Shown in pieces: positions 8,971 to 17,037 of a stretch of 64,000 nucleotides of DNA. Position numbers and translations under genes: made by a program. The stretch is from Paracoccus sediminis (GTDB lineage Bacteria > Pseudomonadota > Alphaproteobacteria > Rhodobacterales > Rhodobacteraceae), in contig NZ_FZNM01000011.1 in the NCBI RefSeq assembly GCF_900188295.1, positions 1 to 64,000 on the forward strand. Reading direction: 5' to 3'. How positions within the stretch are numbered: the first letter of the stretch is position 1; the number at the start of each line of letters is the position of its first letter. The notes beneath the pieces were generated by a model, which did not search any database, was not told where the DNA came from, and saw only the letters and a program-made list of their open reading frames with translations.

Positions 8971-9066
8971 CCCGGGGCTGTGCCCAAGTGCCTGTAAAGG
9001 CTGGGTTACTGCGGACCACACGGGGCGACACAGAGCCCCCGCCAACTTACCCGACCTCTGACTGAC

Positions 9067-9086
9067 CCGTCTTAGCACCGTCTTAG
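9067..9086 (+). promoter_or_regulatory. Candidate integrase arm-type sites (left arm)
   Basis: CCGTCTTAG occurs twice, at 9067-9075 and 9078-9086, about 130-150 bp inside the left att core and just before the integrase start. The same word occurs near the right end of the element, so these are likely arm-type integrase binding sites. Confidence 0.5.
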
Positions 9087-9107
9087 CCCGAACCGCCACA
9101 GGAACAT

Positions 9108-10331
9108 ATGATGAACGCGCAGCCCACCAAGCTCTCCAAGGACGTGATGGACAAGCTCCCGCCCGCCGCCTCCGGCCAATACATCGTGCGCGACACGGAG
9201 GAGCCCGGCTTCTTCGTCGTGGTCGGTGCCCGGACAAAGACCTTCACCGTGCAGGTGGACGTGGTGTCGCCCTTGGGCAAGCGGTCCACCAAGAAGCGGG
9301 CGGTGGGGAAGTGGCCGGAGGTCAGCGTGGCCGATGCGCGCAAGGCGGCGCGGGAGGCGAAGGTTGAGATTGCCCGGGAGGGCGGGGGCCGGGAGGGTGG
9401 CGCGCTGACCTTCGGCGCGGCATGGGTGGAGCTGCGCGCGGCGATGGAGCAGGAGGTGGCAGCCGGGCGGCGCAGCGCCGCGACTGTGCGGGGCTATGAC
9501 TACTGCTACCGCCTGTTGTCAGCATGGGAAAAGACCCCGCTGGCAAAGCTGTCCGACCACACGCCCGAGGTCCGCAAGCGGCACCGGGAGTTGAGCACGG
9601 AGAGCGGCCCCTCCTCCGCCAACGGGGCGATGGTGTTCCTGCGCCGCGTCTACAACTATGCCCGCAAGCGGCGGCTGGACCCGAAGCTGCCCCACTTCAA
9701 CCCGGTTGACTCCATCGACTTCAACCCCCAGCAGCGCCGCGACACGGCCATGGGCGCGTCCGATCTGGCGGGGTGGCACAAGAAGCTGCGCGCCCTGCCC
9801 AATCCGGTGCGGCAGGAGTTCCACCTGTTCTGCCTGCTGTCGGGCTCCCGCCCGGGGGCGCTGACCGTCGCGCGGTGGGAACACCTGGACATGAAGCGCC
9901 GCGTCCTGCACATCCCCAAGCCCAAGGGGGGTGAGCGGCGGGCCTTCGACATCCCCCTGTCCCGGGCGATGATTGCCTGCCTTGCGCGGGTGCGGCGGGC
10001 GGGCCGGATGGTCAACGCGGTGAACGCAGCGGAGTGGATATTCCCGGGGGAGGGCGCGCGGTCCCACCGTGCCGACTTCGCCGGGCACATCGTCGCCTAT
10101 CAGGAGGACCGGGAGGCCCTGCCCAAGTTCGGCGGGGACCTGCGGCAGACCTACAAGACCCTGTCGCCGGAGGCGGGCCTGTCCAAGACTGACTTGATGA
10201 TCCTTATGAACCACGCTGATGGGGACGTGAGCGACGGCTACATGACCCGCTCCAAGGTGGCGGAAGCCTACCTGCGCGGGCAGCAGGAGACCATGAGCCG
10301 CTACATCATGGAGTGCATCCGGCGGGGATAA
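9108..10331 (+). CDS. int: Tyrosine recombinase integrase of the element
   Basis: 407 aa. The N-terminal part (about 1-95) is an arm-DNA-binding domain of the DUF4102/P4-integrase type: start KLSKDVMDKLPP, then KTFTVQVDVV and GKWPEVSVADARKAARE. A core-binding SAM-like domain lies at about 105-205. The catalytic domain follows, with box I Arg in LLSGSRPGALTVARWEHLD (about R248), a Lys-containing beta hairpin IPKPKGGERRAFDIPLS, box II GGDLRQTY (Arg about 345), NHADGDVSDGYM (His about 369 and Tyr about 378). The usual first His of box II (HxxR) is Gly here. It sits beside attL, reads inward and would catalyse integration at tRNA-Asn. Two in-frame ATGs (9108, 9111) follow CAGGAA. Confidence 0.93.
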   Translation: MMNAQPTKLSKDVMDKLPPAASGQYIVRDTEEPGFFVVVGARTKTFTVQVDVVSPLGKRSTKKRAVGKWPEVSVADARKAAREAKVEIAREGGGREGGALTFGAAWVELRAAMEQEVAAGRRSAATVRGYDYCYRLLSAWEKTPLAKLSDHTPEVRKRHRELSTESGPSSANGAMVFLRRVYNYARKRRLDPKLPHFNPVDSIDFNPQQRRDTAMGASDLAGWHKKLRALPNPVRQEFHLFCLLSGSRPGALTVARWEHLDMKRRVLHIPKPKGGERRAFDIPLSRAMIACLARVRRAGRMVNAVNAAEWIFPGEGARSHRADFAGHIVAYQEDREALPKFGGDLRQTYKTLSPEAGLSKTDLMILMNHADGDVSDGYMTRSKVAEAYLRGQQETMSRYIMECIRRG

Positions 10332-10339
10332 GTCACTGG

Positions 10340-10381
10340 CCCGGCTTGTGAATGTCTTGCGTGACAACAAGCCGGGGCTTT
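10340..10381 (+). terminator. Probable terminator after the integrase
   Basis: CCCGGCTTGT (10340-10349) pairs with ACAAGCCGGG (10367-10376) and is followed by GCTTT. The tail has few T residues, so termination strength is uncertain. Confidence 0.45.
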
Positions 10382-10570
10382 ACCGGCCCGGGGCGGTGGG
10401 CTATGGTGGCCCATCGACTGCACAAACTGCTCGAGGCCCGCCGGGAAGTGCCAACGAGCAGGGAGCGCCCCCAGCCTGGGGCGCAGGGCAACCCGGTGGA
10501 CATGCAAATGTCCGCGCCCCCGTCGCCTTCCGACCACCCTTGCCGCAGGTGGTCCGAATCGGTGACGACC

Positions 10571-10810
10571 ATGAACCCAGACATTGACGACATCGTGCGC
10601 CGCGTCGTGGCGCGCGTGAAGGATGAGCTTGTCACGCCCGAGTGGCTGACCCCCGACCAAGCGGCGGTCTACTGCGGCCTGACCGCCCGGGGCCTTGAGG
10701 ACCTCCGCTACCGGCGGCAGGGGCCGGTGGCCTCCAAGGTGGGTGGCCGCATCGTGCGCTACCGCTGTGCCGACCTTGACGCATGGCTCCTTGCGGGGCG
10801 CGAAGCATGA
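10571..10810 (+). CDS. Small MerR-like helix-turn-helix protein (excisionase/AlpA-like)
   Basis: 79 aa. The central segment TPEWLTPDQAAVYCGLTARGLEDLRYRR followed by GGRIVRYRCADLDAWL is the HTH_17/Xis-type winged fold that reads a short DNA site. Proteins of this size and place, right after an integrase, usually act as recombination directionality factor or as regulator of the replication module. Its stop overlaps the start of the primase gene (ATGA at 10807-10810), indicating translational coupling. ATG 10571 fits the domain length; the frame is open upstream to 10352 but that part does not look protein-like. Confidence 0.75.
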   Translation: MNPDIDDIVRRVVARVKDELVTPEWLTPDQAAVYCGLTARGLEDLRYRRQGPVASKVGGRIVRYRCADLDAWLLAGREA

Positions 10811-13134
10811 GCGGGCCGGAAATGGAAAGCGCCCCCCGCCGGGAAACGGGAGGCGCTGAGAAGAACGGTGGTGACCGCGTCCCTTGCCGGAACACCTCCA
10901 ATATACCGGGGATTGACGGGCCGGGCGAGGGCGAAGGCTTGTTGCCGTCCAAGGACGCGGTGCGCGCGGCGCTCCGGCTGATCCACCCCGAGGGGCCGTG
11001 GCACGTCAGCGCCAAGCAGGCGAAGGGCTTCACCGGGAAGGTGTATGCGCCCGATGCCGAGGGCGGCGCGGCGGGATGGGCGGTGGCCCAGAACCGGACC
11101 CTGAACGCCTACGTGTCGATTGCGGCGCTCCGGGAGGGCTGGCAGGGCGACAAGGCCACCAAGGAGGACGTGGGCAGCGTCGGGTGGCTCTGGGTTGACC
11201 TTGACCCCCGGGCTGGGGAGGAGCTTGAGCTTGAGCGGGCGCGGCTCTTGGGGCTGCTGACCGACAAGCTGCCCAAGGGGGTCCCGCCGCCGTCCGTCAT
11301 CATCGACAGCGGGCGCGGTTTCTGGGCGCTCTGGCGCTTGGCGCAGCCGGTGGTGATGCCGCCCGCCGATGACCCTGCATGGGACGCGGCGCGGGCGACG
11401 GTGGAGGACCGGAACCGGGGCCTTGAGCTCGCCTTCGGGGCTGACCGCTGCCACAACATGGAGCGGGTGATGCGCCTGCCTGGGACGGTGAACCGCAAGC
11501 CCGGCGGGCGGCTGGCGCGCGTCTTGCGGGCAGATGACACGGTGTTCGACCTGACCACCTTCCCCGCCGTCCCTGACCCGAGGGCTGGCGGCGCGGTGGC
11601 CATGGCCGGGCGTGGCGCTCCGGTGCTTGCAACCGACCTCCCCGCCGTGCCGTTTGACGCGGATGGACGGCCCGACCTGCCCGTTTCCGACCGGACCAAG
11701 ATGCTGATCGTGCAGGGGCGCGACCCTGACGACCCGGGGCGCTACAAGAGCCGGTCGGAAGCCTTCTGGGCGGTGATGTGCGACCTGGCCCGGGCGAATG
11801 TCTCTGACGACCTGATTGCCGCCGTGGTCCTGAACCCTGACTTTGCGATCAGCGGCCACCCGCTGGACCAGCCCAAGTCCCGCCAGTATGTCGCGCGCCA
11901 GATCGAGCGGGCGATTGCGGAGGCTGACGACAGCTTTGACTGTGACAAGGAGGGGCGGCCCCTCTCCACGTCGCAGCGCAACATCCGGCTTGCAATGCGC
12001 AAGCTGGGGGTGGTGGTCCGCCACGACCTCTTTGCAGGCCGCGACCGGATTGATGGGCTGGAGGGGTTCGGCCCGCCGCTGGACGATGCAGCCGCAAACC
12101 GCCTGTGGCTGCTGACCGATGAGCGCTTCAAGTTCCGGCCCTCGCGCGACCTGTTTCTGACCGTGATCGGTGACGCCGCCCGGCAGAACGCCTTCCACCC
12201 TGTTGCGGAGTATCTGGCTGGGCTCCGGTGGGATGGCGTCCCCCGGATCGGTCGGTGGCTTGTCACCTATGGCGGCGCGGGGGAAAGCGACTACACGCGG
12301 GCGGTGGGGGAGTTGATCCTTGTCGCTGCCGTGCGGCGGGTGCGCCAGCCGGGCGTGAAGTTCGATGAAATGCTGGTGCTGGAAAGCCCACAGGGCACGA
12401 ACAAGTCCACGGCCCTGAAGGCGCTGGCCGTGCGGGATGACTGGTTCACCGATGACCTGCCCCTGAACGCTGAGGCCAAGCGCGTGATCGAGGCGCTCTC
12501 CGGCAAGTGGATTGTCGAGGCAGGCGAGTTGAAGGGGATGCGACAGGGCGGGGCCAACCACCTGAAGGGCCTGCTGTCTCGCACCCATGACAAGGCCCGG
12601 ATGGCCTATGACCGCCTTGAAAGGGAGGTCCCCCGCCAGTGCGTGATCGTCGGCACGACGAATGACAGCCGCTACCTGCGCGACACGACCGGCAACCGGC
12701 GCTTCTGGCCCGTGGCGGTGACGGGCTTTGATCTTGATGCCCTGCGCCGGGACCGCGACCAGCTTTGGGCAGAGGCCGCAGCGCGTGAAGCCGAGGGCGC
12801 ACCTATCCGGCTGGACCCGGCGCTCTGGGCCGATGCAGCGGCGGAGCAGGACGCCCGGCGGGTGGAGGACCCATTCTATGAATCCCTGCATGCCGCGCTG
12901 GGGGAGGAAGCGGAGGGCAAGCTGCGGGCGTCGGATGCGTGGGCCATCGTCGGCAAGCCGCCGGGCATGCGGACGCAGGACGACAACGAGCGGATGGGCG
13001 ATGCCATGAAGCGGCTGGGGTTTGAGCGAGGTCAGCGGCGCTTTGGGGCCGGGCCGGAGATTGCCTACATCCGGGGCGACGGCGCACGACAGATCGTGTT
13101 CAACCTTGGATCGGGGGCCGAGCCCCCGTTCTAG
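10807..13134 (+). CDS. Primase-helicase of the VirE (virulence-associated E) family
   Basis: 775 aa. The first half (about 40-260) resembles the RepB/archaeo-eukaryotic primase-like domain (VGWLWVDLDPRAG, PSVIIDSGRGFWALWRL, MERVMRLPGTVNRKPGGRLA). The second half (about 440-720) is the VirE-type P-loop ATPase: Walker A variant LESPQGTNKSTALKAL, acidic strand KWIVEAGEL, and sensor-like VGTTNDSRYLRDTTGNRRFWPV. Such proteins start and unwind replication of satellites, prophages and plasmids. The iteron-like array just downstream supports an origin-linked role. ATGA overlap with the HTH gene couples the two. It is probably required for excised-element replication. Confidence 0.85.
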   Translation: MSGPEMESAPRRETGGAEKNGGDRVPCRNTSNIPGIDGPGEGEGLLPSKDAVRAALRLIHPEGPWHVSAKQAKGFTGKVYAPDAEGGAAGWAVAQNRTLNAYVSIAALREGWQGDKATKEDVGSVGWLWVDLDPRAGEELELERARLLGLLTDKLPKGVPPPSVIIDSGRGFWALWRLAQPVVMPPADDPAWDAARATVEDRNRGLELAFGADRCHNMERVMRLPGTVNRKPGGRLARVLRADDTVFDLTTFPAVPDPRAGGAVAMAGRGAPVLATDLPAVPFDADGRPDLPVSDRTKMLIVQGRDPDDPGRYKSRSEAFWAVMCDLARANVSDDLIAAVVLNPDFAISGHPLDQPKSRQYVARQIERAIAEADDSFDCDKEGRPLSTSQRNIRLAMRKLGVVVRHDLFAGRDRIDGLEGFGPPLDDAAANRLWLLTDERFKFRPSRDLFLTVIGDAARQNAFHPVAEYLAGLRWDGVPRIGRWLVTYGGAGESDYTRAVGELILVAAVRRVRQPGVKFDEMLVLESPQGTNKSTALKALAVRDDWFTDDLPLNAEAKRVIEALSGKWIVEAGELKGMRQGGANHLKGLLSRTHDKARMAYDRLEREVPRQCVIVGTTNDSRYLRDTTGNRRFWPVAVTGFDLDALRRDRDQLWAEAAAREAEGAPIRLDPALWADAAAEQDARRVEDPFYESLHAALGEEAEGKLRASDAWAIVGKPPGMRTQDDNERMGDAMKRLGFERGQRRFGAGPEIAYIRGDGARQIVFNLGSGAEPPF

Positions 13135-13154
13135 AGGGGGATTACGCCCAGAAA

Positions 13155-13416
13155 GGGGGGCTTACGGGTAAGCCTTTGGCCCGCTGGGGGAAATGCCCAG
13201 CGTAACCCCCGTAGCCCCCCGTAAGTGCCCTTACCTAGACCCCTGCGGCAGGGTGCAGGAAGCCCAGGGCGAGCGCCTTCCCCGCCTCCGGCCTTCCTTC
13301 CCCTTTGTCCCTATAGGGGGTTACGGGGGGTTACGGTGGAATAAGGGCCAGCGGCGACTGGACTTAGGCGTAGTCCCCCGGCGGTTACGGGGGCGGTTAC
13401 GGGGGCGGTTACGGCG
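13155..13416. repeat. Iteron-like GGTTACGG array, candidate replication origin
   Basis: Immediately after the primase-helicase gene, GTTACGG-type words cluster: TTACGGG at 13162-13168, the inverted CGTAACCCCC at 13201-13210, two GGGGTTACGG units at 13317-13336, and three perfectly phased 12-bp units GCGGTTACGGGG/GCGGTTACGGGG/GCGGTTACGGCG at 13381-13416. Phased direct repeats beside a replication initiator are typical of iteron origins. The reading frame open through this stretch is low-complexity and probably not coding. Confidence 0.6.
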
Positions 13417-13639
13417 CTGCCCTTGGGCACTGGTGCAGGGGTGTGGAAACCATCGTTTTGCGCGTTCTGCGTCATGCAAAAAGGGCGGCCACCAAGACCC
13501 GGCCAATCGGCCTGTGGACCCGGCCACCCCGAAAGTCCCCGCCGCGACTGTGCCGCCGCACCCCACCTCTCTGGGCACTTCGGCACCCCCTCCTGACAAC
13601 CCCCAATCCGGTCGGTTTAGGACTAGACGGCTGGGTCGT

Positions 13640-13680
13640 GTTCACGCTATGTTCCGTCACTGGATACAACCTGTGGTTGT
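13640..13680 (+). promoter_or_regulatory. Upstream control region: GTTCAC-N4-TGTTC motif and a 15-bp palindrome
   Basis: GTTCACGCTATGTTC at 13640-13654 matches a motif found before two other genes of the element. It is followed by the perfect palindrome ACAACC-TGT-GGTTGT at 13666-13680, 32 bp before the next start. The palindrome looks like a repressor operator. The binding protein is unknown. Confidence 0.4.
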
Positions 13681-13711
13681 GTGCAGCCAACCTCAGAAAT
13701 GGAGCATCAAC

Positions 13712-14377
13712 ATGACCGCATCGTCCTTCACCGCCCCGGAAGCGAAGGCCCCCCGCAAGCGCAAGCCGAAGGCCGCGCCCGCTGCCGCCGCTGTGGCGGA
13801 GGTGGCCCCCGCACCGGAGCCCCAGCCCGTCGCCCAGCCCGCCCCCGCGCCCCAGCCGAAGGCCCAGCGCCGCAGCCGGGGGATCAACCTGGCCCCGAAG
13901 GCGGTGGCGAAGGCCTGCCGCTACGGGACCAAGCAGGCCATCCTCGTTGACCTGCTGTTCCGCTCCGGCGGCGCATCCATGGCCGAGTTGCGGGAGGCGC
14001 TGGCCCCGTGGAAGGACATCACCATCAAGTCCGGTCTGGGCTGGGACATGAACCACCAGAAGGGCTACGGCATCCGCACCACCCACGAGAACGGATACCA
14101 GCGCTGGCTTGCGACCGACTACGCCGGGATGGGCACCTTCAAGGGCGACAGCCACCCTGACGACCTGTCCGAGGCGGAGAAGGCCAAGCTCTTGGCCGAC
14201 AACCTCGCCAACGGCTACAACCCGGGGGAGGTGTTCGCGGTCTACCACCTCGTGCTGCCCGCCGGGATGACGGCCCCGGTCCCGCACACCGGCGGTCCCC
14301 ACCTCACCGTTGCCGACAAGCTGAACCACCTTGTCTTTGGCGACCCGCTCCCCGGCACCAAGGAGGCCACTGAATGA
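13712..14377 (+). CDS. Element protein of unknown function with Pro/Ala-rich N-terminus
   Basis: 221 aa. The first 60 residues are Lys/Ala/Pro-rich and probably disordered (KAPRKRKPKAAPAAAA, then repeated PQP/PAP), ending in a basic RRSRG patch. A helical segment KQAILVDLLFRSGGASMAELREAL looks like a winged-helix or DUF3489-type DNA-binding domain, followed by GYGIRTTHENG. I infer a DNA-binding regulatory or structural role; no firm family is recognised beyond DUF3489 resemblance. TGGAGC precedes ATG 13712, and the end overlaps the resolvase start by ATGA. The start lies downstream of a palindrome that could be an operator. Confidence 0.7.
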   Translation: MTASSFTAPEAKAPRKRKPKAAPAAAAVAEVAPAPEPQPVAQPAPAPQPKAQRRSRGINLAPKAVAKACRYGTKQAILVDLLFRSGGASMAELREALAPWKDITIKSGLGWDMNHQKGYGIRTTHENGYQRWLATDYAGMGTFKGDSHPDDLSEAEKAKLLADNLANGYNPGEVFAVYHLVLPAGMTAPVPHTGGPHLTVADKLNHLVFGDPLPGTKEATE

Positions 14378-14976
14378 CCCGCCGCGCCGCGATCTACGCC
14401 CGCGTCAGCACGTCTGACCAGAACACCGAGAACCAGCTTATCCGCCTCCGGGAGGTGGCGGCGCGGGCGGGCTGGACCGTCGCCCACACCTACACCGAGA
14501 CGGCCAGCGGGGCCAAGCGCTCCCGCCCGGCGCTGGACGCCATGATGGCAGACGCGGCGCGCCGCCGGTTTGACGTGGTGATGGCGTGGGACGTGTCCCG
14601 CCTTGGGCGGTCCCTGCGCGACCTCGTGGACCTGTTCGAGAACCTGCGCGCGCTCAGGGTGGACCTCTACCTTGAGCAGCAGGCGCTGGACACGTCCACC
14701 CCGGCGGGCCGGGCGCTGTTGCAGATGTCGGGCGTGTTTGCCGAGTTCGAGCGGGCGATGATCGTGGAGAGGACCAAGGCCGGGCTGGCGCACGCCCGGG
14801 CGCGGGGTGTCCACTGTGGCCGCCCGCCCGCGTCCGATGGGCTGGTGGAGGCAATCCGCGCCCTCCGCGAGCAGCGGGTGGGCATGGACCGCATCGCCAA
14901 GGAGCTTCGGTGCGGCAAGGGGCTGGTCCAGCGCGTCTGCACCACCATGGCACAGGAGGCCGCCAATGTCGGTTGA
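14374..14976 (+). CDS. Serine recombinase (resolvase/invertase family)
   Basis: 200 aa. The catalytic domain is complete: IYARVSTSDQ with nucleophile Ser12, TASGAKRSRPALDAMM, VMAWDVSRLGRSLRDLV, and TPAGRALLQMSGVFAEFERAMIVERTKAGL with the long dimerisation helix. A C-terminal helix-turn-helix follows (GLVEAIRALREQRVGMDRIAKEL). The size fits small resolvases/invertases. In this element it could resolve dimers formed during replication or invert a segment; no duplicated crossover site was identified. It is translationally coupled to the gene before it. Confidence 0.93.
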   Translation: MTRRAAIYARVSTSDQNTENQLIRLREVAARAGWTVAHTYTETASGAKRSRPALDAMMADAARRRFDVVMAWDVSRLGRSLRDLVDLFENLRALRVDLYLEQQALDTSTPAGRALLQMSGVFAEFERAMIVERTKAGLAHARARGVHCGRPPASDGLVEAIRALREQRVGMDRIAKELRCGKGLVQRVCTTMAQEAANVG

Positions 14977-15541
14977 TGACCTCCCGTCCCGCAAGGTGAG
15001 CGGCAAGGTTGGCCGCCCCCACTATGTCGTGGGGGCGCGGGGCATCAAGATCATTGAGGAGCTTTCCGCCCGGGGCTGCCACCTGACCACCATCGCCAAG
15101 GCCCTGCGCATGTCTGTTGACGCCTTCAAGGCCTGCCGCGCCCGGCAGCCGGAGGTGGAGGAGGCGTATCAGCGGGGCTTGGGCACCGAGCATGACGCCC
15201 TCGTGTCGAACCTCCGCCTTGCCGCCAATGCGGGCAACGTGGTCGCCAACATCTTCCTGTTGAAGGCCCGCCACGCCTACCGGGAGGGGGAGCCGCTTGA
15301 GGTCAACGTCAGCGTCAACGCCGGGGGCGTCCTTGTCGTGCCCGCCGACATGACGGTTGAGGAGTATCTCGCCCGCAAGGCCGAGGCCGGGGAGATTGAC
15401 CCCATGCCGCCGATGCGCGACGTGACGCCCGCCCCGCGCAGCCTCATCCCCGAGCCCATCGAACACCTGCCGGAGGCCCCCATGCCGGACCCGGCCCCCC
15501 GCCGCACCCCGTCCGGCACCCGCGTCACGAGGGGGGACTGA
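14966..15541 (+). CDS. Phage small-terminase (TerS)-like HTH protein
   Basis: 191 aa. Residues about 15-110 have the layout of many phage TerS-like proteins: a helix-turn-helix [34 protein letters not shown], a charged helix [19 protein letters not shown], and the typical end [20 protein letters not shown]. The C-terminal third is Pro-rich. TerS proteins recognise the pac site and guide the large terminase. A lone TerS without TerL is characteristic of phage satellites that redirect helper packaging, but TerS-like HTH proteins also occur outside phages. An excellent site AGGAGG precedes ATG 14966, which overlaps the resolvase end by 11 bases. Confidence 0.6.
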   Translation: MSVDDLPSRKVSGKVGRPHYVVGARGIKIIEELSARGCHLTTIAKALRMSVDAFKACRARQPEVEEAYQRGLGTEHDALVSNLRLAANAGNVVANIFLLKARHAYREGEPLEVNVSVNAGGVLVVPADMTVEEYLARKAEAGEIDPMPPMRDVTPAPRSLIPEPIEHLPEAPMPDPAPRRTPSGTRVTRGD

Positions 15542-15807
15542 TGGAGACGCGCCTTGAGGTCTATGCCAATGCCGCCGGGCTCCTGTCCCGCATGGGCTTC
15601 GCCGCCCGGGTGGAGCCGTCCTTCACGCCCCTTGGGCAGCCGCGCCCCGTGACAGCCCTCGTCACCGATGCGCCGCCGGTCCTGATCGGCCATGCCATCT
15701 CTCAGGTCGCCACCGACCCCGAACCGCACCTGCCGATGGCATCGGCCAAGGTCGCGCGGCCCAAGCATTGGGAGCCCGGCGACCCGCAGTTTGCTTGGTG
15801 GGTCTGA
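15541..15807 (+). CDS. Small hypothetical protein of the element
   Basis: 88 aa, starting at an ATG that shares its A with the stop of the TerS-like gene (TGATG), so it belongs to the same transcript. It begins [20 protein letters not shown] and ends with two Trp ([13 protein letters not shown]). No signal peptide, membrane segment or known motif is visible. Translation coupling is the main reason to accept it as a gene. Confidence 0.55.
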   Translation: METRLEVYANAAGLLSRMGFAARVEPSFTPLGQPRPVTALVTDAPPVLIGHAISQVATDPEPHLPMASAKVARPKHWEPGDPQFAWWV

Positions 15808-15953
15808 CCCCGCTTCCGAACGGAACCGGGGTGGCCGTTCCGCGCCCCGCGCGCCGCCAGCCCCTTGGGCAAAGTCGGCCCCAGTCCCCGCCAGACTTTC
15901 GGGGTGGCCCCCGGCAACAATGAATACCACGGGCGGCATCACTCAACCCAAGG

Positions 15954-15959
15954 TATAGT
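15954..15959 (+). promoter_or_regulatory. Possible -10 box (TATAGT) before the Ala-rich protein gene
   Basis: TATAGT in the context CAACCCAAGGTATAGT resembles the sequence before the integrase (CAACCTACGGTATAGT). No good -35 box is seen at 16-18 bp. Confidence 0.3.
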
Positions 15960-16012
15960 TGGGGCATGAGGGCCACCAATGGCGGTGCGCCCACGGCAGA
16001 GGAGCCCGCACC

Positions 16013-16750
16013 TTGGCACAGACAGCCATCCCCGACCTTCCCCCCACGCCCGCTGACCCCGAGCCCGCGCCGATCACGGCGGGCAAGCTACTGCCCAAGG
16101 CGGAGCTGATCGACCTTGCCGCCTTCGCCGCAAAGCGGGCGGAGAAGCTGGGCCAGACCATCGCCACCCTGACCGCAGGCGCAGAGGCGCGGGCGGCTGA
16201 TGTTGCCAAGAGCCTTGCCGCCGCAGGCTTTGACCCCAAGGCGCAGGCCGATGCTGCCGACAAGGCCCGGGCGAAGGCGCGGGCGGAGATTGTGGCCGCT
16301 TCATCCGAGGCCCGTTGGGCTGAGATCAAGCAGCTTGTCGCCGCCGCCGAGGGGCTGGCCCTCACCGAGGCCCTGTATGCCAGCCCGCAGGCAGTGCTGG
16401 CCCGGGCCGGTCTGGGCGATGCCCGCCGCACCGACCTCATGGCCCAGGTCGCGGGCGCTGGCCCTGCCGAGGTGCGCCAGCTTGCCATGCTGGCCGTCGC
16501 CACCAAGGATGTTGTCCTTGGCGCTGCCATCCAGTCGGTCAACGACCGGCTTCCCCGCCGTGACCGCCCCATCTCAAGCGCAGAGCTTGCCGATGCGCTG
16601 GTGGGCGAGGAGGCGCGGGCCGTGTCCACCGCCATCGCCGCCATCAAGAACGCCGCACAGCGGGCGCTGAACGCCAACCGCGAGTTTGAGGCTGGCAAGG
16701 TGCGGCCCGTGGACCGCGTGAAGCTCGCCCTCAACAACAAGGAAACCTGA
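16013..16750 (+). CDS. Ala-rich helical protein of unknown function
   Basis: 245 aa from TTG 16013, chosen because GAGG sits at suitable distance and the codons before it do not read like protein. The frame is open to a TTG at 15959. It is almost entirely helical and Ala-rich, with coiled-coil-like heptads around AAFAAKRAEKLGQTIATLTAGAEARAADVAKSLAAAG. No catalytic motif is recognised. Its place in the middle of the unknown-gene block of the element, with length and composition like scaffold or capsid-associated proteins, is suggestive but not evidence. It is followed at 2 bp by the next gene. Confidence 0.6.
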   Translation: MAQTAIPDLPPTPADPEPAPITAGKLLPKAELIDLAAFAAKRAEKLGQTIATLTAGAEARAADVAKSLAAAGFDPKAQADAADKARAKARAEIVAASSEARWAEIKQLVAAAEGLALTEALYASPQAVLARAGLGDARRTDLMAQVAGAGPAEVRQLAMLAVATKDVVLGAAIQSVNDRLPRRDRPISSAELADALVGEEARAVSTAIAAIKNAAQRALNANREFEAGKVRPVDRVKLALNNKET

Positions 16751-16752
16751 CC

Positions 16753-17037
16753 ATGCCGCTCTACCTGATCCGCCGCCCCGCCGGTCTTGCAGCCGAACCG
16801 CTGCGCAACAGCGCGGGCCTTCACTCCGCCCTGATCAGCGCGGCCAGCCCCGCCGCTGCCATCACCGCCGCCAATGCCCTTGCCGCAGCGCGTGGTGCTG
16901 GGGTTGGCGCCTTCTCCGGCACCGGCTGGGTGACGACCGACATTGCCACCACCCCGGGCGGTCTGCACGTTGACTGCGTGTTCGATGGCGACCCCATCAA
17001 CATCCGGGGCATGGACCGTGGGGGCAACCCGGCATGA
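16753..17037 (+). CDS. Small hypothetical protein of the element
   Basis: 94 aa, 2 bp after the Ala-rich protein gene. A short hydrophobic/Ala-rich middle (LISAASPAAAITAANALAAA) precedes a Gly/Asp-rich end. It resembles the small domain often placed between Ala-rich proteins in phage-derived islands, but no family is recognised. Its end overlaps the next start (ATGA at 17034-17037). Confidence 0.55.
   Translation: MPLYLIRRPAGLAAEPLRNSAGLHSALISAASPAAAITAANALAAARGAGVGAFSGTGWVTTDIATTPGGLHVDCVFDGDPINIRGMDRGGNPA

Noticed and set aside
13317..13416. CRISPR-like repeat array
   Set aside because: The units are 10-12 bp and directly adjacent, with no variable spacers of CRISPR length. Iterons fit better.
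13193..13711. Open frame before the Pro/Ala-rich gene
   Set aside because: The codons run through the GGTTACGG repeats and read as low-complexity peptide. The real start is ATG 13712 with its own ribosome site.
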